A stretch of DNA of 64,000 bases, taken from Stemphylium vesicarium. Taxonomy: Eukaryota > Ascomycota > Dothideomycetes > Pleosporales > Pleosporaceae. A model generated the notes under the pieces. It was given only the letters and a program-made list of their open reading frames with translations. It ran no database searches and was not told where the DNA came from. The DNA lies in NCBI GenBank assembly GCA_004380135.1, contig QXCR01000027.1, positions 174,142 through 238,141 of the forward strand. The letters are read 5' to 3'. Position numbers and translations under genes: made by a program. Shown in pieces: positions 1-11,435 of the stretch; the first letter of the stretch is position 1; each line of letters starts with the position of its first letter.

Positions 1-343
1 CAAGTTCCTTGATGCCACTACAGAGTCATCTTCCTCGCAAAGTAGCTGACCGGTTCGTGTCACGTTACATCAGCCCTGCATGTGTCTTTATGACTGCGGT
101 TACGTTGCTGTGCGCCCACTTCGCAAATCGAGCAGCACAGTCATGAATGTGTCAAACTCTACCTAAGCAGGATCCTAGTCATGGCAACAGAAGGCGTATG
201 AGCTTATCGAGGTGGCTATGCGATGATCTGGAATCGAATCGAGTACTAATTAATAAAGAAAGAGGGGTAGGAACTAAATGTGTACTACTCAAGGGGGTAT
301 CTCTAACGCTGTTATCATCGCAATCTCATAGTCGCCAATTCAT
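1..343. other. Left-edge intergenic stretch
   Basis: No gene is supported here. A 107-codon plus-strand reading frame (147-470) runs into the 3' end of the minus-strand rhodopsin-domain gene, lacks any recognisable domain and looks like chance. The stretch is the 3' flank of that gene. Confidence 0.6.
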
Positions 344-2074
344 TCATTCAGTTCTCTTCGCCCTGGCCTTGCGATCCCTTGCACTTCTGCCTCCTCCCGT
401 CTTTTGTCCAACCCCGCCTCCTTGGCTAGACACACTTCCGTGGCGAACATCAGTCATGGCACTAGCATGACTTGATGCCGGGCTCATGGGCCTCCTATCC
501 ATGCTGACTATGCCGTTATCACGTGTTCTAATCGAGTGGACGGCCAGGTGGGCGCGAGACGGAGGCGAGATCGGACGGTCATTAATATAGAAACCTCCAG
601 TACCGTCCTGCGTAACTGAAGGAAGAGCTGAAGCCAGCTTGTCGCGTTGCTGTATGTGGTCAGGGGAGATTGCCCGTGCAGCTCCTTCGTTGACCAGGCC
701 CGATTCGATATCAAGAGTGATGATGCCATCGTTGGCGGTACGTAACACAGCTGGTGCGAAGTCGTGAAGCTGTACAGCCTCGCCAGCTAGGCCTCCCTCA
801 GCCTCCTGAAAATGGTCACTACTGTTGCGCGACTTCGTGCGCTCTGTCGCAATGTTCGAAGCCACCAAATTCATACTTCGGGCGGCTTTGCTCCCATCGC
901 TGTTGGTAGGCGATCGCTTGGTGCTTGTTCGCGCAACTGCCGTCCCTGTCTGGTGAAGTAGCTGCGCGGTCTTCCGTCCCCCAGCTGTACGAGCCGAATG
1001 ATAGGTCCACGGGGGTGGATTGTTTTCGTCGAATTGTCCAAGCTCGAAGATTTCCCTGAGTATCGTCCAGGTAAAGGGCAGGTTGGCGACTAAAACAGCT
1101 GTCGATGACTCTCGAACATACCAGTATATCCAGGTCGAGTTGTACGGTTCGCTCAAAGAATGGTAGGTGTTCATGATGCTCGCTGCGACGACAAATATCC
1201 CCAAGGAGAAGATGCCGCACAAGATGATCTTCCTCTTCATCGGGAGAAATGATCGGATGAGCATTTGCAGTGCAATACAAAGCATGACCAAGTCTGATGA
1301 TATGTTGAAAACGGCCTTTGTAATGCGGTGATTAACCATTGTGGCACACTGCCGCGAGTTTGTCGGCACCGCGTAGTAGTCCGAAAAAGGTCGACACCAG
1401 GCTGCAAAGTATAGAATCTCTATGACGACAAATCCAAGTGCTGTATAGACGGCAAGGACTTTTATCGCGATGTTCTCGGTGTGGAGTGCTGTCCGTGTTA
1501 TGCGATGGTACATGACCAGGAGACACCCTTTGCACGCCCAAATGACGGCAATCTGCATCTGCTCTACAACAATCACTACTTTACTCCCATATATTCGTTT
1601 CGAGAGCTCGTCGGCGGTGAGTACGCTGAAGTCGAAGTCTTCAGGTTCAAGGTTCGACTGGGTTTTCAGCCATCTGTTGGCAAGCACGATCATGACAGTG
1701 TAGGCCACGGTCACGAATAGTCCCATAGACCAGTCATCTATCTGGAGACCTTTTATTGACCGGAACAGGATCTTGCGAGAGATACTGTGTAAAAGATACA
1801 GTCAGTCAATGAATCCTCGTGTAATGATTCGTAGTGCGGGTGGACCACGCTAGGCTTTAGGAAAGGGTGCTGGAGCAACCGAGGGAAGATGCGCAAAATG
1901 AATAAGCTGCTCCGGGTTGTTCCTGTATGCGCACTCGATTTCCTTGCCCCCACGCGGCTTTCGAAAAAGATCCATACTTCGGGGAATTGCATAGGACACT
2001 TACAGCCTTGCTCCAACCATGCAGACAGCGCATGTGTACCAAATCCATGATTCTTGATTGAACGGCAACGGCAT
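344..2074 (-). CDS. Rhodopsin-domain (SAT4/PTH11-type) integral membrane protein
   Basis: Two exons are inferred: 2074-2004 and 1784-344, giving 503 residues. The 219-nt intron has a perfect GTAAGT donor and a CACAG acceptor, and splicing joins a first membrane segment (around WYTCAVCMVGARL) to the family signature DDW(S)M. Several further membrane helices follow, with the conserved C-RP(F) motif (AAWCRPFSDYY) and the long conserved loop before the last helices (TWIYWYVRESSTAVLVANLP). The last 200 or so residues are hydrophilic, Ser/Arg-rich and probably a disordered cytoplasmic tail. The family is large in Pezizomycotina; some members (Pth11) act as surface sensors, but most have no known ligand, so the role here is open. 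The exon 1 choice rests on splice signals and family fit. Confidence 0.82.
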
Positions 2075-3856
2075 CGTAGAGACGCAAGAAAGTTGAGTCG
2101 CTAACGCCAGTATATCGCTATCCGTTAGGCCGGCTGATACTCTGGATGCGCGACCACCGATGGATCATGTTGTGTTGCGACTCGAAAAGTGGAGGGCATA
2201 CACTGCAAATGAGCGTTGTAGATTGCGCAAGAAGGCCAGAAGATAGAAGATACAAAAACACAACGGCAGAGGAAAAAAAACACGAGGAAAGAAGGGAGCT
2301 GACGACGGCGAGGTTCGAAAGCGTTGTGAGAGGCTAGCCCGTATAGCTGGCAGCTGCACGCCAATCTTCCAATTATGTGAGTAGAGCGCATCTTACTACG
2401 TACAGCCACCTCGGCCTGGCACAGGACTTATCTCGAGCAGCCTCATCCGGCTGCCAGTATCTCGGGGCTCCCGCGCGGGATTACAGTTGATTAAGTTAGT
2501 GCAAGGTATCGCACCAATAAAGTGCGGCATTTGTGAAATGTTACACATTGCTTTTGCGCGGATCATAGCTTCCGCGCGGCTCTCATGTCCCCGTTTAGCA
2601 ACAGTGCGTTTTAAGACTCCCTAGGTTCATGAGACGAATCCACTTGAAACTGTTCAGCGTGCACAACGAGAACGTGGGATTTCCATGTCGACTCATGTCG
2701 ATCCCTCGAAGCGGTGTTGCGGACATCGCGGTCAAAGTGTCGACGCATGCTTACTAGCTGGGGCTGTGCCTGCAAGATAGCTGTACGAGGCTGACGTTTG
2801 CAGCTCTGCCTACAGCGCGCAGGGAAAGCAGCCAATGCTGAGTTGAAGGCTTGCAGGCTGTCGGCGACCCCAAGTGTCTGTCGGATGATGCGGAGGTTGG
2901 TCCTCAGTGAGTCGCGAGATCCACGGATACGAGGGAAAGGAGCGTGACGTCATGTAGCGCTAGTGACAGGACAGCACCAGCAAAGGCCCTTGGCCCGCTA
3001 AAGTCCTATTTGGATCTATCCTCTTATCCACGCATAGAACCTCCTCGACCACGTGAGCATTTCGATGGAGAGTGCTCATACTAAACCGATATCAAAATTT
3101 TCTCATTCTCCGTACCTACCCCCTTTCTTTCTATATTCACTAGGTGCAACTACGGCTCTAGAATGAGATGGACAACAAAAACAAGTCGAGATTACGTCTT
3201 GATTCATGTCGCGCAGCCAAGGACAGACATACCAATGACCAGTGAGAAAACGCAGAAAGTCTTTTTCCATTGACAATTTGACTACAGAGCAAAACAAGGA
3301 GTAGATGTTTGGTAGACGGAGCAAGTACGCCTTGGCGATCGACTACTGTAAACAACAGCATGTGTATGATGCACAGCCACAAGGCCGTCGGTCGCGTGTG
3401 TTGGATGTTGGCCCTATTCAGAATCTCAACCAACAGGATTGACAGTCGGTTTTGTACAGCCGAGAAGCTGAATGCCAAGGCTTTCCGCTGGGCAGTGCAG
3501 GCTGAGACTTGAGGGTAGGCAGAATTCAAGGCTCCAATCGATGTTTTACGCCACAATTGGAAGGCATATATCAAGATCCAGTCCTGCACTTCAAAGAAAT
3601 TACCCATACTGCGCGTACCTTTCTAACGCGAGCGGTCGGTGCCAGCATTCATAACATCACTCTACTAAAGCTGATCAGCCCTTGAACGCAAATTCCCACA
3701 TGCGACAATACCGCGTTTGACAGCTCCCTACGCGACCAATCCTACGAAACCCCCCAAAGCGACAACCTCACGCGCGACATTCACTTGTAGAACCAACAAC
3801 AGTTAGCTTGACATAACTGCAAGCGTCTTAAAAACACACTACCGGGCTTTTTAACT
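2075..3856. other. Intergenic region, no supported gene
   Basis: This 1.8-kb stretch holds the 5' flank of the minus-strand rhodopsin-domain gene and the 5' flank of the small membrane protein at 3857. Reading frames of 60-150 codons occur on both strands but overlap one another, show no domain and lack consistent splice signals. I see no RNA gene or repeat. Confidence 0.55.
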
Positions 3857-4344
3857 ATGCCTGGCGGAGGCGGAAGAGGTGGGAGCAGCCGATCGCAGGC
3901 TGCTAGCAACATAGCATCCAACAATCCATGTGGTACTATGGACTGTGGTCCGGTCATAGGCATCATAGTCATGATCTTCGTCATATTGTTTCTTTCTATT
4001 CTTTGTTGCTGCTGCCGTAGTCGAGAAGATAGAGTAGCGTCTGACGGAGATCCACGCTATGTGCCTGAAGCTCCAAGGTCCGCTCCTGGGGACAGACCGC
4101 TTGCAGACGAAGAATCACAAAGGTCAACGGACATGGCTACGATACCTAGTGCACCGGACCGAGCGGTTGTATTGAAGCGCCCGATGGTACATTTCTGAAT
4201 GACGAATCAAGCGAAGAGTTCGACTATCTCAACCGCGCTGCATCTTCGAGGTCTGGGGTCTTGGACAGGCATGTCTCTGATGTTGAGACGCGAGCGCTAC
4301 CAGTCGCCAATGGCGTGGATATGACAAGCCCAAGGGTACCGTAA
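3857..4344 (+). CDS. Small single-pass membrane protein, frame changes near 4180
   Basis: The frame starting at 3857 encodes a Gly/Ser-rich N-terminus, one strong membrane helix (about residues 32-52, VIGIIVMIFVILFLSIL) and then four cysteines (CCCC), a likely palmitoylation cluster at the membrane face, followed by a polar cytosolic tail. That frame stops at 4196-4198. Coding-like sequence continues in the +1 frame (GTFLNDESSEEFDYLNRAA and on) to a TAA at 4342-4344. A very short intron, for example 4123-4163 (GT...AG, 41 nt), would join the frames; a 1-base error or frameshift would too. The single-pass plus Cys-cluster layout recalls many fungal small membrane proteins, but I recognise no family. 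That it is a gene is probable; the 3' structure is unresolved. Confidence 0.5.
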
Positions 4345-5222
4345 GAAACTACCGGACTTGCTCAACGCCAAAGCGCCGGCAAAATGTTACGGGAGGTGAG
4401 CAATCGGGGGGATATCGTAGCGGAGAGTGAGCTACGCGGCGCTCCTGGATTAGTATTGTTTTGGAGGAACAAGGTTCTATGACTTATTTCCTAGGCGCAT
4501 TAGATACCCTCAATTCGTAGTCCTATTAATAACTATTCTTCCGCTCAAATAATTGTTTTCGCCGTGCGACCGAAATGGAGTCGCTTCCATACATACGTGG
4601 GTGTTGATGGTCCCTGTTGTAGCCAGGCTGTGATGGCGTCATCGTTTGCGCTAAACCGCTCAGACGTCTTTGGGAGGAAGTCACCCCTCACTTCTCCTCC
4701 ACCTTATCAATTTTACGTAAAATCTGCCACAGCATATCTTTTGGGGAAATCCGAACAGCATCAAGTGTGGTAGGGAAAGAGCAGACGACTTGTGGCCAGA
4801 ATACATGACCCCCTTGTGGCCTCTCGTTATGAGTACCTCAGCAAGACGCAGCGGGAATTGCGCTATCCCAAGTCCTCGGTGATAGCCAACGATTGTCAGA
4901 TGCGGGTTCTCTGTGGTAAAAAATATCTCTCTATGGGGTAGCGCTTTCAAGTCCTTGCACTTCAATCATACTCCTCTCACCACAATGACTCAAGCAGAAT
5001 CGTCATGATGGAATGCGTTTGGATCGATTCCCCTGTGAGCAAATAGAAACAGCAGTAAAAATATCCTGCTCCCTGGTCTTTGGAGGCAGCGCTGCACTAC
5101 CAATCCACAGCCTGCGCACACTGACCGCCAATCTTGGACATTTTCAACTTTTCGCCTCTATTTCAGCTCTCTCACAGCTCAAACTTTTCTCTCTTTTGGT
5201 CACTTGAGTCGCAACCGCTATC
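4345..5222. other. Intergenic region
   Basis: No supported gene. It holds the 3' flank of the small membrane protein and, before 5223, a CT-rich stretch (about 5160-5210) typical of fungal core promoters. Confidence 0.55.
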
Positions 5223-6434
5223 ATGACATTCCACGATACCGAGAAACCAAGTGGTGAAGACCGCGACTTTACAAGTCTCGATAAGGCGGCGAAAGCCAAC
5301 CTGGACGTCGTGTTCCACATGATGCCTAGCAATGTCATCAATAAGCCAAATATAAACAATGTTTACTTCAGGCCTTCGGAGGCTGCTACTAGCACTGTCC
5401 CTAGTGATTTACAGCTCGAGTGGCTGCTCAGGAATTACAACTCGGTATGCTACATGTTCAGTAAATGGAGTCAGATGTGGCTAACTCTGGCGGTCTTGTA
5501 GTTGGCTAGAACCCATTTCGACACAACGGCTACCGACGACCGTCAACTTGTCCGCGCCATCTGGCACTATGCGATAGACGAAGAGCACTCCTTTTCCCGA
5601 CACTACCGTTTGACCCGCTACAACCTCATCGCAATGGCCTACGTTTGGTCGCTCGACTTTCCTCCTGAGCTATGCGGCGTAGACGGCGAGGTTCGCAAGT
5701 TTCTCAGCGCATTTATCGAGGCCTGGTTCGCGCAACTGCAGGACGTTGGCGACAGCGTCGACCAAGACGAATTCATCAACCTGTGGATGGAAAGCGAGCT
5801 AGATTTTTTCACAATCCGCGACAACAAGACAAAGCGGGGCATCGAAGCTGCAGTGGAAAAGCTACACAAGCAACCTCTACCGCCATCACTGAAGCAGGTT
5901 GTAGACTTCGAAGCCAAAGACATCTTGTACTTGCGAAAATAGGGAAGGATCTCCGAAGATAAGTAAGAATGAATCGCGCTAGACTGATGTTTCGTATTCA
6001 TACTAATTTCTACCAACAGCTATGACAAGTATGGGCCATCCCTCATCCTCCAGTACGTCCTTGCCATGGAGCGACTGAGCAAGTCCATCTTCACAGGACG
6101 GAGCAGTTTCAAGGAAGCACAGGACAAATTCGTGGCCTATGAGATGGCCAAGCGCAAACAGGGCGGACTGGAGAACGTTTATTGGAACTCCGACCTCGAT
6201 TCATCCTTGCTCAGCGCCGCCGACCCGCAATTTCCGCACCCTGATGTCATCGAGAAGCTGCGTCGTCCTGAAGCCAAGCGTGTTCCATGGATGGATGTAG
6301 ATTCTTTCTTCAAGATCCTGAGGTCTGGATTCGAGGAGATGAAGAAGGAGGAGGAGCTGATATTCAGTATGGGTCGAACTTCCTTGTTGTCGGCCTCTGA
6401 GGCACTGAGCCAGAAGCAGGGAAATATCTTGTAG
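5223..6434 (+). pseudogene. Member 1 of an unrecognised paralogous family, interrupted by in-frame TAG
   Basis: Three exons fit phase and splice signals: 5223-5444, 5502-5962 and 6020-6434, with two 57-nt introns (the first has a CTAACTC branch site). The frame gives 365 codons and agrees in length and layout with the intact paralogue at 55424-56557 (377 residues). Shared landmarks are P-P/S-DLQL, then H..RAIW...DE...F.RH...R.N near residues 100-125. The one defect is a TAG at 5940-5942 (codon 221), directly after AAA; the donor GTAAGA lies 20 nt further on and the downstream exon is clearly coding-like (YDKYGPSLILQYVLAMERL). Without suppression the product is 220 residues. No known domain is recognised and the predicted protein is soluble. 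It could be a recent pseudogene, a strain polymorphism, a sequencing error or a readthrough gene. I call it pseudogene with reserve. Confidence 0.6.
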
Positions 6435-6997
6435 GGTATGAACAGTGCATCATTTTAGGAACACGGTAGACTTAGCTACACTGCACCTTGAAAAACACGA
6501 TAGCAGAAAAATACAAATGCATCCTTTCTAACACAAGTACCCACGTTCTCGCTATGTAGTTGCCTTGTGTCTGTGTACCCGTAGACAGGAAAGTCCAATC
6601 AATCTGAATTTTACAACTTGTAGTATGCAAGGCAGCTTGTATTGATCCGAAACGCTCCAACGTAGTTGCACTGCATCCTGCTTGATCTGGTCCTAAAAGC
6701 GCGCATTCTCAACCCCCACTTGTTCGTTTGCTATACTCACGCGCCAACCCACCAAGCATTCACTTTTCACTTTGAATATTTATAGCCTATGCGAGTGCAA
6801 GTCACCTCTAGGAACGATATTAATTCTACTATATAGCTTTCATTTTTCCCGAGGGGGACTGAGACTGGGAAACGTGCGAGTAGGGCTTCGCGCCTTATTT
6901 ATTTTGCTCCCTTCTCTTTCTTTCCCTCGATACAATGATCCCTCTCTTTTTTGCCACGTCATCTGAGCTCTTACCTGCGAATGAACTCACTACTATC
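6435..6997. other. Convergent intergenic region
   Basis: It separates the 3' ends of two converging genes. No reading frame with family features is seen. T-rich stretches around 6770-6960 fit 3' untranslated sequence of the minus-strand VIT-VWA gene. Confidence 0.55.
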
Positions 6998-9900
6998 CTA
7001 CTTCAGAAGCTCCAGAGCCCGCGCACAATACTCATTGGTTCTTTCTTCCCTTACCTCACCGTATAGCCAACTCCGCGCTTTGTCAACGACAAGCTCCCAA
7101 CTACCATTCCACTCTGCCAGCCTCTCCTCCAATACTGTCACCACAAGCGCAGTCGCAAACACTATCTCATCTATGTTTTCCATTTTTGCTTCCACTTGCT
7201 CCTCATCGAGACCAAGCGCAACCAGCAAGTCAGAAGTGAAAGCCCAAGAGCCAGCGAAAGTCTGCAGAGAGATGAGGTGGTGCAGTAGAGCTTCGCCCTC
7301 CAGAGGGATCGCCGGAAAAGCAGTCGCAATCTCCGTAGATGACTTTTGTGTGGACGTAGTCGTGGTCTCAATCTGCATTGGATCGCGACACTCCACAACT
7401 CCACCTTCACGCCTCCACTTCTCAGCATCGAAGTCCTTGAGCAGCTCAGCCGCATCAATTGGGAGGCCACCTGAACCATCAGCACTCGCTTGGACGACCT
7501 GTGGAGTGGCACTGACGGTGCTCTGGCTCACAAGAGTCTTGCGGTTCTTGTTCTGCTGCTCTAGAATCATGAGGCCCGATTGGTAGTCTTGCAGATCCGA
7601 TCGACCGCTTTGCGTAGATGCTCCTCCACTGTTTCGGTCCTGGCGAGGCACTCCGAAGAGACTGCTACCGCTTTGATTGGACGAACCAAACGCAGGACTG
7701 CCTCCAAGGCCGCCAAACAGGCTTCCGCCGACATTCTGGGGTGTAGGATTTTGATTTTGAGCAGACCCTCCAAAAAGACCGCCTTGGCTGGGTGCACCGA
7801 ACATACTAATACCACCTGCGTTGCCAGAACCTCCGAAACGTCTATCACCGGTATGCTGGGTCAAGGTGCTCTGGCGCTGGCTCGCTCCCCCAAAGAGACC
7901 GCCTCGACCGCCGTGGCCACCGCGAGTTGAGGGGGAGGTTCCAAAAAGACCGCCCCTAATTCCTACAGGAGTAACCGGCGAAAATGGCGCTTGGCCGTAA
8001 GAACCCATGCCAACAGTACTGTCGTAGGTAGACGAGCCCAAGCCATATGGTGTAGCTGCGCCGCGGTCCATGTAGTTTACTGCGCCAGCGGCAGCACTAC
8101 TTTGATCCTGGTTCCCAAAAATGCTTGCTCTACTAGCTGGAAAGCTGCTAAGACCACTAAGGGAATTCGGATCTCGACTCTGATTGGAAGCTCCTAATAG
8201 TCCCCCAACGTTTGACTTGGTAGCCCCAAAGAGACTGCTGCCGCTGCTTGAGCTGGTGACCCCAAGATGAGCACCACGACTTGAGTTGGAGCCAAAAGAG
8301 GGCTTACCGCTGCTTGATCCAAATGATGCAAACAAGGTTGAGTCACTACCCGGACTTTTGCTAGCGAATGGACTGCCCGCGCTTGCTGTTGGTGCCGCGA
8401 ACTGAGACGATTGACCAAAAGGAGTAGGGGACGCGGCTGAGGGAGACGTGCTTACAAAAGCTTTCTTAAAGAAGTTGACGGGTTGGATATAGTTTCGCAT
8501 CTGAACTTGTTGATTCAGTGTCGCGTCATTTTTCTCGTCTTCTAGCCACTCCCAGTCTTTGGACTGCTTCCCTTGTTTCTCTGCTTCGTTCTTGTTCGAC
8601 TCCACAGCAATGAAGGAGCACCACTTCCCACCAACCCGGAATTGCACGCCTAAGCGGACAGCCTCGCACTCGACCATGTCTGTAAAGCGACCTTCGTACT
8701 TGGTCTTGATAAGCATCTCGGATTCGTCTTTTGCTTCCGCGAGCCAACCACGGCCTTGTTCCAGCTCTGAGATGGCTTTCTTGGCCGCGAGTTGATGGAT
8801 CGTTTCGCCTGGTGCATCGAGGATCTGAACGGGGATCTCGAGCTCAAGTGGCCCGTGAGCACTGGTGCTGCGGAGGATGACTGATTTGGGCGTTCCTTGT
8901 GGAGCTTCGGGGCCGAGAAGGAGGTATACGGTGGTCCGATTGAAGGCGAAGAGTGATGGGATCCCTTGGGGTGCCTGGATGATCTTCGGGACGAACACGG
9001 TCGGCAGGTGCGCGTATCGTTGCTCGCCGGTCTCATCACGCACTGATGGCTCTTCCTCATCGGGGTCCGCGGATGGGTCGAAGAGAGAGATTGGTTTCTT
9101 CTGGTCATCGTAAGTGAATAGTCCATTTGAATAACTCGGAGTAATACCTACGGGTTTCTCAGAAACAGGCTTCTCTTCTTTCAAACCAAGCTTGACCTTC
9201 AAGCTATCTGCAACCTTCTCGACAATCTCAAAATCTTCCTCCTCTTCAACATCGAGGTGTGCGGAGACGTCGTCGTTGTTATACTTGACTTCGAGAGTGT
9301 ATCTGTTGATATGAGGAGACAAAGCTCCCTTCAGCATGCGGACTACCTTGATATCCATCTTCTCGCCTTCGCCAACTATCTGCGCAAAGCCATCCCCTGC
9401 CTTGGCTATGCCTTCAATCAATGCATGTGAGACGCCGTTACCGATTCCCAGTGTGAAGACTCGAATTGGGGCTTTGTGCTCAGTGATGGTTTCGTTGAGA
9501 TATGAAAAGAGGTTCTGTTGATCCCAAGTCTCGCCATCGGTGAGCATCATGATTTCAAGTGACATGTCCTTGTATCGCTGCTCGATTGTGGCTTTCAGTG
9601 GCTGTAGCATCTCGGTGCCTCCATAATTAGCGGCGAAACTATCTGCGTGAGCCATCGCTTCATCAAGAGACTGCTGGTTGTACGTGACGCTTCGAGGCCA
9701 GAGGAAGGTGTGCTGCCAGCCAAAAGAACAGATGTTGAACTTGACTCCAATTGGAAGCGACTTCAGGAACACCTTCAACGCTTGTTTTGCAAGCTCAATC
9801 CTGGTACCGCCCATGCTGCCACTTCGATCGCACACGAAAACGATCTCGGGCTTCTCAGGAGGGAGCGAGAACTTCGGTACTAGTGTCGCCATGAGAGCTC

Positions 9901-10798
9901 TGTGATCTGCAATTGTCGGGTGATTCTCAAGAATGGCTTTCGGCACCCCAGAGCTTTTTGCAATGACTTGTAAGACGAAATCTGTTTCCAGTCCTGCATT
10001 TCCAAGGGTGAGAGTTGCAGACGCTTTAGTCATTGCGGGCTCAGAATTTGGCGCCATTGACGTTGTGCCCATGATCATCGCAATCGGATGTGTTGGTGAC
10101 TGCATCTTCTGGATGAACGATCCATCTGCCATTTCGACGTCGACCGTGATAGAGATGCTACTTCCCATTGCGTCGGTCACTGGGCTCCTCTGCAGAGTGC
10201 CTGGGTAGTTGCCATATCGAGGGCATATAATGGTAGGGATGGTGAATCTGGTGCCGTCTACCTCCAAGTCATGTTTGAGCTCTCCAAGGTACGTGATTCT
10301 GATGACGACCTTAGCTCCGGGTGGAATATTCCCGACCGTGGTGGTGAAGACATCAGAGGCATCTGGTAGCTGCTCAAATAATCCGGCAGTTTCGCCTCTA
10401 GCAACTGCTTCTTTGAAAACAGCCTTTGCCTTTTCCTTCTCTTTCACCTTGCCGACTATTTCCCGCTCGCCAACATGGCATGTGAAGCCTACAACGCTGA
10501 CCCCGTCGTATAGCGGGAACGTATACCGGCATTTTCTTATGCCTTTCTCTGTTGATGGGTTGAAAAAGGTCTGCGTAAGCACTGTACGGGAGATGGCAGC
10601 AAGGATAGTAGTGTGCGCATCGAGCTGAACCTGTGGAAGGTATTGCTTCTCTAGGCGCCATCCACCAAACGGCACGTTGTAGTACAGCCCGCATACGTGG
10701 AACGGGCTTTGCTGATTAGACATGCCAAATATTTTGATCACTTCGAGTTTGAATGGATACAAAGTTTCGAGGGGTTTGACAGGCAACACAGTGTGCAA
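6998..10798 (-). CDS. VIT and von Willebrand A domain protein with FG-rich C-terminus
   Basis: One uninterrupted frame of 1266 residues. The VIT domain covers about residues 30-180 (RLEKQYLPQVQLDAHTTIL, then the FP.YDG...VVGF pattern). The VWA domain (about 316-500) has a complete MIDAS: DRSGS at 324-328, the Thr in GGTEM and the Asp in LTDGE. This VIT-VWA order is that of inter-alpha-trypsin-inhibitor heavy chains and VWA5-like proteins; fungal members are intracellular and of unknown function. From about 800 to 1110 the chain becomes low-complexity with many SLFG, GLFG and FGS motifs, like FG nucleoporins. The last 130 residues are folded-looking (WLYGEVREERTNEY). Residue M26 (10723) is an alternative start that better matches the family N-terminus (CGLYYN close to the start). 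It is head-to-head with PUS3. Confidence 0.9.
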   Translation of the reverse strand: MHTVLPVKPLETLYPFKLEVIKIFGMSNQQSPFHVCGLYYNVPFGGWRLEKQYLPQVQLDAHTTILAAISRTVLTQTFFNPSTEKGIRKCRYTFPLYDGVSVVGFTCHVGEREIVGKVKEKEKAKAVFKEAVARGETAGLFEQLPDASDVFTTTVGNIPPGAKVVIRITYLGELKHDLEVDGTRFTIPTIICPRYGNYPGTLQRSPVTDAMGSSISITVDVEMADGSFIQKMQSPTHPIAMIMGTTSMAPNSEPAMTKASATLTLGNAGLETDFVLQVIAKSSGVPKAILENHPTIADHRALMATLVPKFSLPPEKPEIVFVCDRSGSMGGTRIELAKQALKVFLKSLPIGVKFNICSFGWQHTFLWPRSVTYNQQSLDEAMAHADSFAANYGGTEMLQPLKATIEQRYKDMSLEIMMLTDGETWDQQNLFSYLNETITEHKAPIRVFTLGIGNGVSHALIEGIAKAGDGFAQIVGEGEKMDIKVVRMLKGALSPHINRYTLEVKYNNDDVSAHLDVEEEEDFEIVEKVADSLKVKLGLKEEKPVSEKPVGITPSYSNGLFTYDDQKKPISLFDPSADPDEEEPSVRDETGEQRYAHLPTVFVPKIIQAPQGIPSLFAFNRTTVYLLLGPEAPQGTPKSVILRSTSAHGPLELEIPVQILDAPGETIHQLAAKKAISELEQGRGWLAEAKDESEMLIKTKYEGRFTDMVECEAVRLGVQFRVGGKWCSFIAVESNKNEAEKQGKQSKDWEWLEDEKNDATLNQQVQMRNYIQPVNFFKKAFVSTSPSAASPTPFGQSSQFAAPTASAGSPFASKSPGSDSTLFASFGSSSGKPSFGSNSSRGAHLGVTSSSSGSSLFGATKSNVGGLLGASNQSRDPNSLSGLSSFPASRASIFGNQDQSSAAAGAVNYMDRGAATPYGLGSSTYDSTVGMGSYGQAPFSPVTPVGIRGGLFGTSPSTRGGHGGRGGLFGGASQRQSTLTQHTGDRRFGGSGNAGGISMFGAPSQGGLFGGSAQNQNPTPQNVGGSLFGGLGGSPAFGSSNQSGSSLFGVPRQDRNSGGASTQSGRSDLQDYQSGLMILEQQNKNRKTLVSQSTVSATPQVVQASADGSGGLPIDAAELLKDFDAEKWRREGGVVECRDPMQIETTTTSTQKSSTEIATAFPAIPLEGEALLHHLISLQTFAGSWAFTSDLLVALGLDEEQVEAKMENIDEIVFATALVVTVLEERLAEWNGSWELVVDKARSWLYGEVREERTNEYCARALELLK

Positions 10799-11435
10799 GA
10801 GTATGGTGAACTTGTGTCAGTAGAAACAAGAACTAGCCGATACAATGTGTGAGATGATTGCGATGCAACGTGTGAGATGTAAGATGTGATCTGAGGATGC
10901 TGAAGAAAATTTGTGTTCATGGCTCTTGATATACTTGTCCCAGCTGGGATGCCTGGAGGCAGCCTAGCGGCCTAGACGCCTGCCTTGCGACGCCAGTGGT
11001 ACGCAACAACCCTTAATCAGCATACGAGAGGCGGGGCACTCGAATTTACACCAATAGGTGCTGTGAAGTGTCATTGGAACCGTGACCTGAAACAGGTGAG
11101 CAATAAATGCGATTTTGATGCTGTACGGAGATGGGGAATCTGGGTCTGCCGAGATCTAGCCATGGCTGCCTAGAATGCGTGCCCTCGACCGATGGAGGCC
11201 TAGCCGCGACAGCGCGTGGCAATTGACTTTTGCATGACCACTCTGTGCCAGTATTGGCGTTCTTGAGGTCTAGATTATGAGAGTCCAAGAGATGAGATGA
11301 GAGGAGGCCGCATGGCGTGAACATGGGGGGGGGGGGGGCCGATCGGGCCATGCCTTCCTCGGCTAGGAGCTCTGGACCCTGAACGTCAGGCTGCATACCA
11401 AAAATTATGAGAGTCATCCACTATGCCACCAAACG
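10799..11435. promoter_or_regulatory. Shared divergent promoter region with a 14-base G run
   Basis: It lies between the start of the VIT-VWA gene and PUS3. It contains a run of 14 G at 11325-11338. No reading frame here shows family features. The true PUS3 start may be at 11577, which would extend the region. Confidence 0.5.
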
